A stretch of 47,793 bases of DNA from Mycobacterium sp. AZCC_0083 (GCF_014202335.1 NZ_JACHGP010000001.1:1-47793); one strand, 5' to 3'; counted from the first letter of the stretch, positions 29,544 through 39,963 are shown. Notes: generated from the sequence alone by a model not told the origin. Program-made: numbers and translations.

Positions 29544-29609
29544 ACCACGCGCATGGGGTGGGACCATGCAGATGCGACGAAGACGAGGTGGAGCGCCCCG
29601 GGATCGAAT

Positions 29610-30440
29610 TCACGCGCCGCTGACGGGGCAGTCGCCCAACGCAGGTTGAGCCGCCATCACGGGAGGCGCCGCAGGTGATCGGTGCACCTGCTGGCGCCAC
29701 CAACCCAGCAGCGCGCCGAGCACCGCGCCCGCCAGTCCACAGACCGCCGCAATCAGCATCGCCGAAATGGTGCTGGCCAGGACCATGAAGCCGAAACTCG
29801 CACCGATCACCAGCAGAACGGCCCGCGTGCCAGTCCACGGTGCTGGTCTGCCGAACCGCGTCGCCACGACCATGCCAAGTGCCAACGCCACGGCATGCCC
29901 CACGTCGGTGAAGTCGCTGCTCAGCCAGACCACGGCCGCGCCGACCGCCAGCCACCAACCGACCCAGGTGGAGCGCCAGCGGCGCGGCACTGCGCCGGTC
30001 AGCGTGCCAAGCACGGCAGTGGCCCCATAGCTCATGCCCACGTCCTCAGCGCGCGTGATGGCGACGGGCAGCCATGCCAGCTTCACTGCCGCGGCGAGAC
30101 CTGCCGCGACGAGCAATGTCGCACCGACGTGGCCGACGGCGAACCCCACCACCAGACGTCCACTGCGCCAGAGGAGTTCGGCAACGCCCATCAGGCAGAC
30201 CAACCCCGGCAACCACAGGTAGGGCGCTCCGGCTTCGACGACGAATGCGCTATCGAGCAGCGTTCCGACGTGACCGTGATTGAGGTTGTGCAAATTGGTA
30301 CTGGCGTGCCGGATCACGCGATCCGCAGCGGTGGGTCCGAGCACCGAGAGCGTGGTGGTGACACCGATCAGGATCACCGCGTACGACACGGTCACCCGCA
30401 TTCGGGCCAGTCCAGACCACAGTGCCGACACCATCACCAT
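29610..30440 (-). CDS. Rhomboid-like membrane protein (Rv1648 position)
   Basis: Predicted 276 residues with about six to seven hydrophobic helices. Rhomboid-type features are an early loop with NLHNLNHGHVGTLL, a candidate nucleophile Ser137 in DVGMSYGATAVLG, and His182 in FTDVGHAVALALGM on a later helix. The Ser-His pair suggests an intramembrane protease fold, but the classical GxSG is not exact, so activity is uncertain. The C-terminus is Pro/Ala-rich. ATG 30440 follows the cyclase stop by 3 bases, so the two genes form an operon, as Rv1648 and Rv1647 are neighbours in M. tuberculosis. Confidence 0.8.
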   Translation of the reverse strand: MVMVSALWSGLARMRVTVSYAVILIGVTTTLSVLGPTAADRVIRHASTNLHNLNHGHVGTLLDSAFVVEAGAPYLWLPGLVCLMGVAELLWRSGRLVVGFAVGHVGATLLVAAGLAAAVKLAWLPVAITRAEDVGMSYGATAVLGTLTGAVPRRWRSTWVGWWLAVGAAVVWLSSDFTDVGHAVALALGMVVATRFGRPAPWTGTRAVLLVIGASFGFMVLASTISAMLIAAVCGLAGAVLGALLGWWRQQVHRSPAAPPVMAAQPALGDCPVSGA

Positions 30441-30443
30441 CCA

Positions 30444-31346
30444 CTATGCGCCGGCAGAAACACCATCCCCGTTACCGTCAGCTGGCAAATCCCTGCGAAT
30501 CCTCATGTGGTACATGGCCAGATCCTCGGGAACCCCGGCGATCTTCGGCGCGAACAGTTGCTTGCGTATGCGTTTCACCGTCACGCCGAGAGCGTCGAAC
30601 TCCTCGTCGGGGATCCGCTCCAACGTGGTCCCCGAAACGACGAGGCCGCCCTTGGTTGCCTGGTCCATCACCCTGGCCGCGACGTTGACGTCCACACCGA
30701 GCCAGTCCGAACCCATCCGCTGCGGCCTGCCGGTGTGGATGCCAGCCCGCATCCGCGGCGTATAGCCGTCGATCTCAACGGTTTTCACCGCCTCGAGCGC
30801 GGCGAGCACGGCCTTTACCGCGGTGGTGGGACGGGAGAACACCGCCATCGCGCCGTCCCCCATCCGCTTGACGATGCGGCCGCCGGTGGCGAGCAGCGGC
30901 GGCTCCATCACCTGAGCAACACGACGCAGCAGCCGCAGGGCGGCGTCATCCCCTGCCCCGAGTGACCACTCGGAGAAGCCGACGAGGTCGGTGAACACCA
31001 GCGTGACCTCGGGGTTGGCCGGCCGTCCCGAGACCCGTTCGGTCAGCGCCTGCCACACCTGCAGGCCGGCGAGGCTGAACTCCCGCGATGCGGCATCACG
31101 GTCCAACAGCCGGTCTGCGGCACGTGCAGCGGCCTGCGGACCACCTTCGCCCGCAGCGGACAAGGGATCCCCGAAGTCCGGATCGCCTGGCAGCGTGCGA
31201 CGGGCGCGCCTGATGAAGGCGATGACCTCGGGGCTGTGGTTGGTGGTCTTCAGCCACGCCAACGGCCCGCCGGGTTTGAACCCAAGGTCGCTTCGCTCCT
31301 GCCCACCGGAACCGCCGGATCGTCGCTCGAACGATTCGACATCCAC
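30444..31346 (-). CDS. Class III adenylyl cyclase (Rv1647 type)
   Basis: Predicted 300 residues. The C-terminal catalytic domain makes cAMP from ATP: metal-binding Asp120 in VFTDLVGFS and Asp164 in KRMGDGAMAVF, the adenine-selecting Lys is probably in VKRMGDG, and DVNVAARV supplies the transition-state Asn/Arg. No membrane helix is seen. The N-terminal ~100 residues are a helical regulatory segment. Residues ~11-21 ([11 protein letters not shown]) come from the dispersed ERSD repeat. The GTG at 31346 lies six bases after a TAGGGT -10 box, suggesting a leaderless mRNA. Co-transcribed with the rhomboid-like gene. Confidence 0.92.
   Translation of the reverse strand: MDVESFERRSGGSGGQERSDLGFKPGGPLAWLKTTNHSPEVIAFIRRARRTLPGDPDFGDPLSAAGEGGPQAAARAADRLLDRDAASREFSLAGLQVWQALTERVSGRPANPEVTLVFTDLVGFSEWSLGAGDDAALRLLRRVAQVMEPPLLATGGRIVKRMGDGAMAVFSRPTTAVKAVLAALEAVKTVEIDGYTPRMRAGIHTGRPQRMGSDWLGVDVNVAARVMDQATKGGLVVSGTTLERIPDEEFDALGVTVKRIRKQLFAPKIAGVPEDLAMYHMRIRRDLPADGNGDGVSAGA
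31279..31307 (-). repeat. Dispersed ERSD-coding repeat, copy in cyclase gene
   Basis: Sense strand core GGTGGGCAGGAGCGAAGCGA, followed by CCTTGGGTT, encoding GGQERSDLG near the N-terminus of the cyclase. Confidence 0.6.
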
Positions 31347-31352
31347 AGCGCC

Positions 31353-31358
31353 ACCCTA
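31353..31358 (-). promoter_or_regulatory. -10 box of the cyclase operon
   Basis: TAGGGT (TANNNT type) on the minus strand, six bases before the GTG at 31346. No Shine-Dalgarno is visible; leaderless translation is suggested. Confidence 0.4.
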
Positions 31359-31482
31359 AGTGGTCGGCGAGATATCCACCGAAGTCGCTGGTCATGGCTG
31401 ATCTTGACCGGTCGACGTCGACGTATTCTCGCGTGCGTCGCAGGTCGGTAACGGTGCAGCGCGACGCGCCCGCAAATGATGG

Positions 31483-31501
31483 ACAACGCGTGTTGTCAAC
31501 A
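31483..31501. promoter_or_regulatory. Overlapping short palindromes before the DUF2236 gene
   Basis: ACAAC-gcgt-GTTGT (31483-31496) overlaps TGTTG-t-CAACA (31491-31501), 47 bases before the start of the DUF2236 gene. Possible operator; no regulator gene is adjacent. The remaining 201-base gap holds nothing else I can name. Confidence 0.3.
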
Positions 31502-31547
31502 TTATCGTTGGCCGCACACCACCGGTTGGGAAGTCAGCGAGGACACC

Positions 31548-32594
31548 ATGACCGCGAGATCGAAGACCACCGCGAGGGCAAGCGCCCCTGCCGATCCCCT
31601 TGGCCCCGACTCCCTCACCTGGAAGTACTTCGGCGACCTGCGCACCGGAATGCTGGGCGTGTGGATCGGCGCCATCCAGAACATGTATCCCGAGCTCGGC
31701 GCAGGCGTCGAGGATCACTCGATCCTGCTTCGCGAACCGCTGCAGCGGGTGGCGCGGTCGGTGTTCCCGATCATGGGCGTGGTGTACGACGGCAACCGCG
31801 CCGCCGACACCGGTGCGCAGATCCGGGGTTACCACGAGTCGATCAAGGGCGTCGACGGCGCCGGCCGGCGCTACCACGCCCTCAACCCGGACACCTTCTA
31901 CTGGGCGCACGCCACGTTCTTCATGCTGATCATCAAGACCGCCGAGTACTTCTGCGGCGGCCTCACCGAGGCCGAGAAGCACCAGCTGTTCGACGAACAC
32001 GTGCAGTGGTACCGGATGTACGGCATGAGCATGCGGCCGGTCCCCGAGACGTGGGAGGACTTCCAGGAGTACTGGGAGGCCAAGTGTCGCGACGAGCTCG
32101 AGATCAACAAGGCCACGCTGGACATCTTCTCGATCCGGATCCCCAAACCGTGGTTCGTCCTGATGCCGACGCCCATCTGGGACCAGATGTTTCGACCGCT
32201 CGTCGGCGCGCAGCGCTGGATCGCCGCCGGTCTGTTCGACCCGGCCGTCCGGGAGAAGGCGGGCATGCGGTGGACGCCGAGCGACGAGGTGCTACTACGC
32301 CTGTTCGGCAAGTTCGTCGAGCTGGCGTTCGTCGTGGTGCCCGACGAGATCCGGCTCCATCCCCGCGCGGTCGCCGCCTACAAGCGGGCCTCGGGCCGGA
32401 TCCCCGCCGACGCACCGTTGGTGGAGGCGCCTGCGTTCATGGCCCCGCCGCGCGAGCGCTGGGACCTGCCCATGCACTACGTACCGCGCCACAAGTCCCT
32501 GATGGAACGGGCAGGCTCGCTCGTCCACACCACGTTCTCCCTGACCGGCCTGCGGCCTGCTCGCGGTCGACAAAAGCCCGGAAAGGCAGCCTGA
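31548..32594 (+). CDS. DUF2236 / MpaB-like oxygenase-family protein
   Basis: Predicted 348 residues of the DUF2236 family (MpaB / latex-clearing-protein-like, heme-associated in the studied members). Typical blocks are visible: REPLQRVARSVFPIMGVVYDG (~65-85), GYHESIKGVDGAGRRYHALNP (~100-120) with conserved His, FYWAHATFFMLI (~122-133), and EHVQWYRMYGM (~155-165). The heme role is known only for some family members, so the reaction here is unknown. ATG 31548 has GAGGA five bases upstream. The acyl-CoA dehydrogenase gene starts 4 bases after its stop, so the two are one operon, possibly in lipid or hydrophobic-substrate breakdown (inference). Confidence 0.82.
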   Translation: MTARSKTTARASAPADPLGPDSLTWKYFGDLRTGMLGVWIGAIQNMYPELGAGVEDHSILLREPLQRVARSVFPIMGVVYDGNRAADTGAQIRGYHESIKGVDGAGRRYHALNPDTFYWAHATFFMLIIKTAEYFCGGLTEAEKHQLFDEHVQWYRMYGMSMRPVPETWEDFQEYWEAKCRDELEINKATLDIFSIRIPKPWFVLMPTPIWDQMFRPLVGAQRWIAAGLFDPAVREKAGMRWTPSDEVLLRLFGKFVELAFVVVPDEIRLHPRAVAAYKRASGRIPADAPLVEAPAFMAPPRERWDLPMHYVPRHKSLMERAGSLVHTTFSLTGLRPARGRQKPGKAA

Positions 32595-32598
32595 ATAC

Positions 32599-33837
32599 AT
32601 GCTCGAGTGGTCTGAGATCGACCTTGCCGTGCGCGATGCCGTTCGCCAGTTCGTAGACAAGGAGATCCGGCCACACCTCGATGACCTCGAGAGCGGCGAC
32701 ATGGCGCCCTACCCGATCATCCGCAAGCTGTTCACGACGTTCGGCATCGACGTGATGGCCAAGGACTCACTGGAGAAGCGCCTGGCCAAGATGCGCGCCG
32801 GCGAGTCGTCCGCGAAGCCGGCATCGGGTGGAATGTTCGGTGGCGGAGGCGACGCGGGCGGCATGGGCTTCGTCGTGGTCAGTGAACTGTGCCGGGTCAG
32901 CATGGGCATCGTGACCGGCATGGGCGTCAGCCTGGGTCTGACGGTGTCCACCATCGCCTCGAGGGGAACGCTCGCCCAGCAGGAGCGGTGGCTGCCCGGT
33001 CTGGTCACCTACGAGAAGATCGGCGCATGGGCGATCACCGAGCCGGACTCCGGCTCGGATGCCTTCGGCGGCATGAAGTCCTACGTCGTGCGCGATGGCA
33101 ACGAATACATCCTCAACGGGCAGAAGACCTTCATCACCAACGGTAGCGACGCCGACGTGCTCGTCGTCTACGCCAAGCTGGACGAGGGCGATCCGACCGT
33201 CGAGAAGCGCAATCGCAAGGTGCTGACCTTCGTCCTCGATCGCGGCATGGACGGTTTCGTGCAATCGAAGCCGTTCCACAAGATGGGGATTCACAGCTCG
33301 CGCACCGGCGAACTGTTCTTCGACAACGTGCGGCTCGGTCGCGACCGGTTGCTCGGCGAGACCGAGGACAACAAGGCCGGTGACGGACGGGACAGCGCGC
33401 GGTCCAACTTCGCCTCAGAACGGATCGGCGTCGTGGCCATGTCGCTCGGCGTCATCGAGGAATGCCTGCGGTTGTGTGTGGACTACGCGAAGACCAGGAC
33501 GTTGTGGGGTAAGGAGATCGGCCAGTTCCAGCTCATCCAGCTGAAGTTGGCGAGCATGGAGGTGGCGCGAATGAACGTGCGCAACATGCTGTTTCGCGTG
33601 ATCGAGGCCACCCAGTCGGGCACGCCGATCTCGCTGCCCGAGGCGTCGGCGATGAAGTGGTACTGCTCGCAAGCGGCCACCGACGTAGCCATGGAGGCGG
33701 TGCAGCTCTTCGGCGGCAACGGTTACATGACCGAGTACCGGGTGGAGCAACTGGCACGCGACGCCAAGTCGCTGATGATCTACGCGGGTAGCAACGAGGT
33801 GCAGATCACCCACGTCGCGCGGGGGCTCCTCGCCTAG
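32599..33837 (+). CDS. Acyl-CoA dehydrogenase family protein
   Basis: Predicted 412 residues with the three-part ACAD fold. The middle domain has GAWAITEPDSGSDAFGGMKS (~140-160, FAD/substrate-binding), and the C-terminal helical domain has ASERIGVVAMSLG, QLFGGNGYMTEYRVEQLARDAKSLMIYAGSNEVQ with the family end; Glu in IYAGSNEVQ or a nearby residue would be the base, not assigned with certainty. A Gly/Ala-rich, probably flexible stretch near residues 72-88 (SAKPASGGMFGGGGDAGG) is unusual for the family. Substrate chain length cannot be read from sequence. Its stop shares CTAG with tsnR. Confidence 0.9.
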   Translation: MLEWSEIDLAVRDAVRQFVDKEIRPHLDDLESGDMAPYPIIRKLFTTFGIDVMAKDSLEKRLAKMRAGESSAKPASGGMFGGGGDAGGMGFVVVSELCRVSMGIVTGMGVSLGLTVSTIASRGTLAQQERWLPGLVTYEKIGAWAITEPDSGSDAFGGMKSYVVRDGNEYILNGQKTFITNGSDADVLVVYAKLDEGDPTVEKRNRKVLTFVLDRGMDGFVQSKPFHKMGIHSSRTGELFFDNVRLGRDRLLGETEDNKAGDGRDSARSNFASERIGVVAMSLGVIEECLRLCVDYAKTRTLWGKEIGQFQLIQLKLASMEVARMNVRNMLFRVIEATQSGTPISLPEASAMKWYCSQAATDVAMEAVQLFGGNGYMTEYRVEQLARDAKSLMIYAGSNEVQITHVARGLLA

Positions 33838-34586
33838 CTTTGGGCCCTGGCACTCTGGTACAGGCAGATCGCCGCGGCCGCAGCCACGTTCAGGCTCTCC
33901 GCACCACCGCGCATCGGGATCTGCACCCGCACGTCCGCCAACGCCGCGACCTCGGATGCCAGGCCGTGGGCTTCCGGCCCGAACAGCCACGCGGTCGGCT
34001 GGGCCAGGCCGGACTCCAGTTCGGGGCTGTCGAGTGACGTCTCGCCGTCGACGGTGGTGGCGAGCACCCGCACGCCGATCCCCTGCAACGCCGCGATCAG
34101 CTCTTCGGTGTCGGTGACTTCGAGCACGGGTAGCGAGAAGATGCTTCCTGCCGAGGCGCGCAGGCACTTCCCGTTGTAGGGGTCGACACCGTGCCCGGCC
34201 AGGACGACGGCGTCGGCACCCATCGCGTCGGCCAGCCGGATGAGTGTTCCCGCATTGCCGGGTTCCGAGACTGCGACGGCGACCAGCACCAGGCGTGGAC
34301 GGGCGGCCAGCACGTCGGACAGGCTGGTCTCCGGCAGCGAGCACACCGCAACCAGCCCAACCGGTGTCACGGTGTCCGACAACGCCCTCGCGGCCCGCTC
34401 GGTCACCACGGAGACCGGCGCGCCGTCGAGCATTTCGCCGAACTTGTGCCGAGCCTCCTCGGTGGCGAATACCTCACCAACGAGACCGCGCCGCAACGCT
34501 GCCTCGACGAGATTCGGCCCCTCGGCGAGGAAACGTGCGGCGCGGGTACGGCTTACGTGGCGGTGCAGCTTGGCCGCAGCCACCAC
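33834..34586 (-). CDS. tsnR: 23S rRNA methyltransferase, SpoU/TrmH family (TsnR)
   Basis: SAM-dependent 2'-O-ribose RNA methyltransferase with a trefoil-knot fold. The 250-residue product has an N-terminal L30-like substrate-binding region (FLAEGPNLVEAALRRG) and SPOUT motifs: VSEPGNAGTLIRLADAMGADAVVL (motif 1), LFGPEAHGLA (motif 2), and IPMRGGAESLNVAAAAAICLY (motif 3). GTG 34586 is the first legal start in frame; the frame is similar to homologues for seven codons further upstream (LTERSTR), but no start codon exists there, so the true start is unsure. It follows rplT by 32 bases, as in the Rv1644 region. Stop overlaps the dehydrogenase stop. Confidence 0.92.
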   Translation of the reverse strand: MVAAAKLHRHVSRTRAARFLAEGPNLVEAALRRGLVGEVFATEEARHKFGEMLDGAPVSVVTERAARALSDTVTPVGLVAVCSLPETSLSDVLAARPRLVLVAVAVSEPGNAGTLIRLADAMGADAVVLAGHGVDPYNGKCLRASAGSIFSLPVLEVTDTEELIAALQGIGVRVLATTVDGETSLDSPELESGLAQPTAWLFGPEAHGLASEVAALADVRVQIPMRGGAESLNVAAAAAICLYQSARAQS

Positions 34587-34618
34587 GCGAGTCGATCGCT
34601 CGGTGAGCGGGGGGAGGC

Positions 34619-35008
34619 TCAGGCGGCCTCTCCGGACGGTGCGTTGACGTCCTCCGGCAACGCGGCCTTGGCGGCCTCGACGAGCGCGGTGAACGCAGCC
34701 GGGTCGCTGACGGCGATCTCGGCCAGGTTCTTGCGGTCCACCTCGATGCCAGCAGCCTTGAGGCCCTGGATCAGGCGGTTGTAGGTGATGTCATTGGCCC
34801 GGGCCGCGGCGTTGATCCGCGAGATCCACAGCTTGCGGAACTCACCCTTGCGGGCGCGCCGGTCGCGGTAGGCGTAGGTCAATGAATGCAGTTGCTGCTC
34901 TTTGGCCTTGCGGTAGAGCCGGGACCGCTGTCCGCGGTAGCCCTTCGAGGCCTTGAGGACTGTACGCCGCTTCTTTTGGGCGTTGAGTGCGCGCTTCACG
35001 CGTGCCAT
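34619..35008 (-). CDS. rplT: 50S ribosomal protein L20
   Basis: 129-residue basic protein, standard length for actinobacterial L20. It begins [21 protein letters not shown], with the [16 protein letters not shown] segment and [29 protein letters not shown], all conserved. L20 is needed for early 50S assembly. It follows rpmI by 42 bases in the infC-rpmI-rplT operon. Confidence 0.98.
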   Translation of the reverse strand: MARVKRALNAQKKRRTVLKASKGYRGQRSRLYRKAKEQQLHSLTYAYRDRRARKGEFRKLWISRINAAARANDITYNRLIQGLKAAGIEVDRKNLAEIAVSDPAAFTALVEAAKAALPEDVNAPSGEAA

Positions 35009-35050
35009 GGGGGTGTTCCTATTCTCGTGCGGTCGTCAGGGGTGCTGCGC

Positions 35051-35245
35051 TCAGCCGTTGAGCATCTTCTTCACGCGGCTGGTGTCGTTGGCAGACACCG
35101 TGGTACGGCCGTCGAGGCGACGGGTGCGCTTGCTCGACTTGTGCTCCAGGAGGTGGCGCTTGTTGGCCTTCTGGCGCACGATCTTGCCGGTTCCGGTGAC
35201 GCGGAAGCGCTTCGACGCTCCGCTGTGGGTCTTGGCCTTGGGCAT
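35051..35245 (-). CDS. rpmI: 50S ribosomal protein L35
   Basis: 64-residue basic protein: [22 protein letters not shown] then [18 protein letters not shown], the classic L35 sequence. ATG 35245 has GAGGA upstream. Second gene of the infC operon, 34 bases after infC. Confidence 0.98.
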   Translation of the reverse strand: MPKAKTHSGASKRFRVTGTGKIVRQKANKRHLLEHKSSKRTRRLDGRTTVSANDTSRVKKMLNG

Positions 35246-35279
35246 GCTGTCCTCTAGTTCTGTGGTGGATCAGGTTCAG

Positions 35280-35912
<633 letters not shown>

Positions 35913-35955
35913 GGGGCCTCCTATGTAGTGTTGCCGGAGCCCACACCATCAGCCC

Positions 35956-35997
35956 CCTGTTCCATGGAACAGGAAAGGCCCTGCATATAGCAGGGCC
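35956..35997 (-). promoter_or_regulatory. Two hairpins in the infC leader region
   Basis: Two perfect inverted repeats, 3 bases apart: the 18-base palindrome CCTGTTCCATGGAACAGG (35956-35973) and GGCCCTGC-atata-GCAGGGCC (35977-35997). They lie 44-85 bases upstream of the infC start. If transcribed with infC they would form two strong stems in the leader, possible sites of attenuation or L20/IF-3-linked control. No T-run follows on either strand, so a simple terminator is less likely. Confidence 0.5.
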
Positions 35998-36128
35998 CGA
36001 TGCCGACCGATCACGGCTCTCACCGCCTGCGCATGACGCAGAACAGGCGTCGTGTGACACCTGTGACCGGACCGTTGAAACCGGCGTCGAAGACGTGGCC
36101 AACGGTGGGAGCGGGACTCCACTTGGGT

Positions 36129-36148
36129 GTCCTGGAATACACCAGGAC
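36129..36148. repeat. Perfect inverted repeat in the infC/DUF1844 gap
   Basis: GTCCTGG-aataca-CCAGGAC, arms of 7 bases, 25 bases before the DUF1844 start. Could be an operator for either divergent unit. Gap 35913-36173 otherwise holds only the infC leader. Confidence 0.4.
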
Positions 36149-36173
36149 GGTCGCACGTGCCAGTCTAGCAGGC

Positions 36174-36536
36174 ATGACCGAGGTTCCTAACTCCGCCGAA
36201 TCGCCAGCTCCGCCAGCAGCGCGCGAACTGGCCGAGATCCCCGCCGTCGAGGTGATCACGCGCTCGGCAGTCATGCTGATGAGCGCCGCCGCCGAGAAAC
36301 TGGGTTTGTCGGCACCGGACCCCGACGACAGCCCCTACCGCGACCTCGACGAGGCACGTCGCCTGATCACCGCGCTCGCCGGGCTGGTGACTGCGTCAGC
36401 CGAGTTCCTTGGGCCGCACGCCGGGCCGGTACGCGACGGCTTGAAGAGTCTCCAGCTGGCCTTCCGCGAGGCGAGTGTGGCGCCAGAAGAGCCGGGACAC
36501 GGTCCAGGCGAGAAATACACCGGCCCCGTCTGGTAG
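36174..36536 (+). CDS. DUF1844 family protein
   Basis: Predicted 120-residue soluble protein of the DUF1844 family, whose function is not established. It carries the family core AVEVITRSAVMLMSAAAEKLGL (~24-45) and DLDEARRLITALAGLVTASAEFLG (~56-80), a helical pair. ATG 36174 is chosen because the longer upstream frame has no family similarity and runs into the intergenic palindrome. It is divergent from infC and 45 bases before lysX. Confidence 0.8.
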   Translation: MTEVPNSAESPAPPAARELAEIPAVEVITRSAVMLMSAAAEKLGLSAPDPDDSPYRDLDEARRLITALAGLVTASAEFLGPHAGPVRDGLKSLQLAFREASVAPEEPGHGPGEKYTGPVW

Positions 36537-36581
36537 GCAGTCTCACCCATTTCCTGGGTTGACCGAATATCCTCGCGGCCT

Positions 36582-39500
36582 ATGACCCTGACCGCGGTGA
36601 ACAAGAAACGGCGCTCCGCATTCTGGTGGGTCCCCGTTGCGGCGGGCTGGGCCGTCGGTGTCATCGCCACGCTGTCCCTGATCGCCAGCGTGTCCCCGCT
36701 GATCCGGCTGATCATCAGGATCCCGCGCGAGTTCGTCAACGACTACCTCTTCAACTTCCCGGACACCAGCTTCGCGTGGGCGTTCGTGCTGGCGCTGCTC
36801 GCGGCCGCGCTCGCGGCCCGCAAACGGATCGCCTGGTGGATTCTGGTCCTCTACATGGTGGCCGCCATCGGCTGGAACGTCCTCGATGTGATGACCGGTG
36901 ACGAGACCGTCATGGTGGACATCGGCGAGATCATCGGGGCGGGCTTCCACGTCGCGGCCATCGGCCTCCTGATCCTCGCCCGACCCGAGTTCTGGGCGAA
37001 GGTGCGGCGCGGTGCGCTGTTCAAGGCGGCCGCCACCCTCGTCGTGGCCATGGCGACCGGCACCCTGATCGGGTGGGGCCTCCTCGAGCTGTTCCCCGGC
37101 ACGCTGGACAGGTCGGACCGGCCGCTCTACGCCCTCAACCGGGTGAGCGCATTCGCGGGCGCCGCCGCCGATTCGTTCACGGGACACCCGCACGTCTTCG
37201 TCAATGCGCTACTCGGCTTGTTCGGCGCGGTGGCCCTCATGGTCGCCGCCATCGTGCTGTTCCAGTCCCAGCGGGCCGAGAATGCGCTCACCGGCGAGGA
37301 CGAGTCGGCGATCCGCGGACTGCTGGAGCTGTACGGCAAGAACGACTCGCTGGGTTACTTCGGCACCCGCCGCGACAAGTCGGTGGTGTTCGCGCCGAAC
37401 GGACGTGCCGCGATCACCTATCGCGTCGAGGTCGGCGTGTGCCTGGCCAGCGGCGACCCGATCGGCGATCCACGGGCGTGGCCTGCTGCGATCCACGCCT
37501 GGCTCGAGCTGTGCCAGTCCTACGGCTGGGCACCCGGCGTGATGGGCGCGAGTTCGACTGCCGCGCAAGCATTCCGCGAGGCCGGCCTGAACGCCCTCGA
37601 ACTGGGCGACGAGGCGATCCTGCACCCGGACACCTTCAAGCTGTCGGGCCCGGACATGAAGCCGGTCCGCCAGGCCGTCACGCGGGCGCGCCGGGCCGAT
37701 CTGACGGTACGCATCCGGCGGCACCGCGAGTTGTCCGCCGACGAGATGAGCCATGTGGTCAAGAACGCCGACGCCTGGCGTGACACCGAGACCGAGCGCG
37801 GGTTCTCGATGGCACTCGGCCGGCTCGGGGATCCTGCCGACGGGGACTGCCTGCTCGTCGAGGCGGTGCAGGGGTCTGGCGCGCAGGAGCGCAGCGACCG
37901 GGGAATTGACTCTGGTGAGGTGGTGGCGATGCTGTCACTGGTGCCGTGGGGCGCCAATGGGGCGTCGCTCGACCTGATGCGGCGCTCGCCCCAATCCCCC
38001 AACGGCACCAACGAGCTGATGGTCAGCGAACTGTGCCTGCAGGCCGAAGACATTGGCGTGACCCGCATTTCGCTGAACTTCGCGATGTTCCGGTCGGCAT
38101 TCGAGGAAGGTGCGCAGCTCGGAGCGGGCCCGATCGCCAGGCTGTGGCGCGGCCTGCTGATGTTCTTCTCCCGATGGTGGCAGTTGGAGACGCTGTACCG
38201 CTCGAACATGAAATACCTGCCAGAGTGGGTGCCCCGCTTCGCCTGCTACGACGACGCGCGCCTCGTACCACGGGTCGGCATCGCCTCGGTGATCGCCGAG
38301 GGCTTCCTGGTACTGCCGTTCAGCCGCCGCGCCAAGCAGCACACCGGACATCACATCGCAGCGCCCGACACACTGGTCCAATCCGGGTTGCTGCACGAGG
38401 ACGGCAGTGCGCCCGACCTCAGCGGACTCGACATCGACCTGCTCGAAGAGGCTGGACCGCCGCGGCTACCCGAGCAGGTTCGGGTCAGGATGGCCAAGCT
38501 GAAGGCGTTGCAGGACAGCGGAGTCGACGCCTATCCCGTCGGCAAGGCACCCAGCCACACGATCACGCAGGCGCTCGATGCCGGCGACGACGTGACCGTG
38601 TCGGTGGCCGGCCGGGTGCTGCGCATCCGGGACTACGGAGCGGTGCTGTTCACCCAACTTCGCGACTGGTCCGGCGAGGTGCAACTGCTCCTCGACAATT
38701 CGCGGCTCGCCGACGGCACCATCGCCGATTTCACCCGAGCCATCGATCTCGGTGATCTCCTCGAGGTGACCGGCACCATGGGCTACAGCAAGAACGGGAC
38801 CCGTTCGCTCCTTGTCGACAGCTGGCGAATGATCGGCAAGTGCCTGCGGCCCCTGCCAGACAAGTGGAAGGGCCTGACCGACCCCGAGGCCAGGGTTCGG
38901 ACGCGTTACGTCGACCTCGCCATCAACACCGAGGCGCGCGACCTCATCACGGCACGCAGCCGGATCTTGCATTCGATCCGTGAAACCTTGGTCGGCAAGG
39001 GCTTTCTCGAGGTCGAGACGCCGATCCTGCAACAGATCCACGGCGGCGCCAACGCCCGGCCGTTCGTGACCCACATCAACGCCTACGACCTCGACCTCTA
39101 TCTGCGCATCGCCCCCGAGCTCTATCTGAAACGACTGTGCGTCGGCGGCGTTGAACGCGTCTTCGAACTCGGAAGGGCGTTCCGCAACGAGGGCGTCGAC
39201 TTCAGCCACAACCCCGAGTTCACCCTGCTGGAGGCCTACCAGGCGCACGCCGACTACAACGTGTGGGTGGACGGGTGCCGCGAGCTGATCCAGAACGCCG
39301 CGGAGGCGGCCAACGGCAGCCAGGTGGTCATGCGACCGCGTGACGCCGAGGGCTCGTTGCAGGCCGTCGACATCTCCGGTGAGTGGCCGGTGAAGACCGT
39401 GCACGGCGCGGTGTCCGAGGCGCTCGGCACGGAGATCGACGCCGAGACCGACCTCGCCCGGCTGCGCTCGCTGTGCGACGGAGCGGGCATTCCGTACCTG

Positions 39501-39923
39501 ACCCACTGGGATGCGGGCGCGGTGGTGCTCGAGTTGTACGAACGCCTCGTCGAGGGCGAGACCCAGAATCCGACGTTCTACAAGGACTTCCCCACGTCGG
39601 TGTCGCCGCTGACCCGGCCGCATCGCAGCAAGCCAGGGGTCGCCGAGCGATGGGACCTGGTCGCCTGGGGCGTCGAGCTTGGCACCGCCTACAGCGAGCT
39701 GACCGACCCGGTGGAACAGCGACGGCGGCTGCAGGAGCAGTCGCTGCTCGCCGCGGGCGGTGACCCTGAGGCGATGGAACTCGACGAGGACTTCCTGCAG
39801 GCGATGGAGTACGCGATGCCGCCCACCGGCGGCCTCGGCGTCGGCGTGGACCGGGTGGTCATGTTGATCACCGGACGCAGCATCCGCGAGACGCTGCCGT
39901 TCCCTCTGGCGAAACCGCGCTAG
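36582..39923 (+). CDS. lysX: Bifunctional lysyl-phosphatidylglycerol synthase / lysyl-tRNA synthetase
   Basis: Predicted 1113 residues. The N-terminal ~230 residues contain about six membrane helices. Residues ~240-600 are the MprF-like transferase domain ([15 protein letters not shown]..., then [15 protein letters not shown]). From ~630 it is a class II lysyl-tRNA synthetase with an OB-fold anticodon domain, motif 2 around [18 protein letters not shown], and motif 3 [16 protein letters not shown]. LysX attaches lysine to phosphatidylglycerol; in M. tuberculosis this supports membrane potential and resistance to cationic peptides. It carries a short ERSD repeat (Q435-D439) inside the transferase domain, a spot probably in a surface loop. 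The esterase gene follows 40 bases later, matching Rv1640c-Rv1639c. Confidence 0.95.
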   Translation: MTLTAVNKKRRSAFWWVPVAAGWAVGVIATLSLIASVSPLIRLIIRIPREFVNDYLFNFPDTSFAWAFVLALLAAALAARKRIAWWILVLYMVAAIGWNVLDVMTGDETVMVDIGEIIGAGFHVAAIGLLILARPEFWAKVRRGALFKAAATLVVAMATGTLIGWGLLELFPGTLDRSDRPLYALNRVSAFAGAAADSFTGHPHVFVNALLGLFGAVALMVAAIVLFQSQRAENALTGEDESAIRGLLELYGKNDSLGYFGTRRDKSVVFAPNGRAAITYRVEVGVCLASGDPIGDPRAWPAAIHAWLELCQSYGWAPGVMGASSTAAQAFREAGLNALELGDEAILHPDTFKLSGPDMKPVRQAVTRARRADLTVRIRRHRELSADEMSHVVKNADAWRDTETERGFSMALGRLGDPADGDCLLVEAVQGSGAQERSDRGIDSGEVVAMLSLVPWGANGASLDLMRRSPQSPNGTNELMVSELCLQAEDIGVTRISLNFAMFRSAFEEGAQLGAGPIARLWRGLLMFFSRWWQLETLYRSNMKYLPEWVPRFACYDDARLVPRVGIASVIAEGFLVLPFSRRAKQHTGHHIAAPDTLVQSGLLHEDGSAPDLSGLDIDLLEEAGPPRLPEQVRVRMAKLKALQDSGVDAYPVGKAPSHTITQALDAGDDVTVSVAGRVLRIRDYGAVLFTQLRDWSGEVQLLLDNSRLADGTIADFTRAIDLGDLLEVTGTMGYSKNGTRSLLVDSWRMIGKCLRPLPDKWKGLTDPEARVRTRYVDLAINTEARDLITARSRILHSIRETLVGKGFLEVETPILQQIHGGANARPFVTHINAYDLDLYLRIAPELYLKRLCVGGVERVFELGRAFRNEGVDFSHNPEFTLLEAYQAHADYNVWVDGCRELIQNAAEAANGSQVVMRPRDAEGSLQAVDISGEWPVKTVHGAVSEALGTEIDAETDLARLRSLCDGAGIPYLTHWDAGAVVLELYERLVEGETQNPTFYKDFPTSVSPLTRPHRSKPGVAERWDLVAWGVELGTAYSELTDPVEQRRRLQEQSLLAAGGDPEAMELDEDFLQAMEYAMPPTGGLGVGVDRVVMLITGRSIRETLPFPLAKPR
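37878..37908 (+). repeat. Dispersed ERSD-coding repeat, copy in lysX
   Basis: Core GGCGCGCAGGAGCGCAGCGA, followed by CCGGGGAATTG, encoding [10 protein letters not shown] within the transferase domain. Sense orientation, same frame as the other copies. Confidence 0.6.
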
Positions 39924-39963
39924 TTCACAGCCCTTCACCAGGAACGGCATTCACCATGGGGCC

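Noticed and set aside
38466..39950. 494-codon minus-strand frame opposite lysX
   Set aside because: Antisense shadow of the synthetase domain; no motif or start signal.
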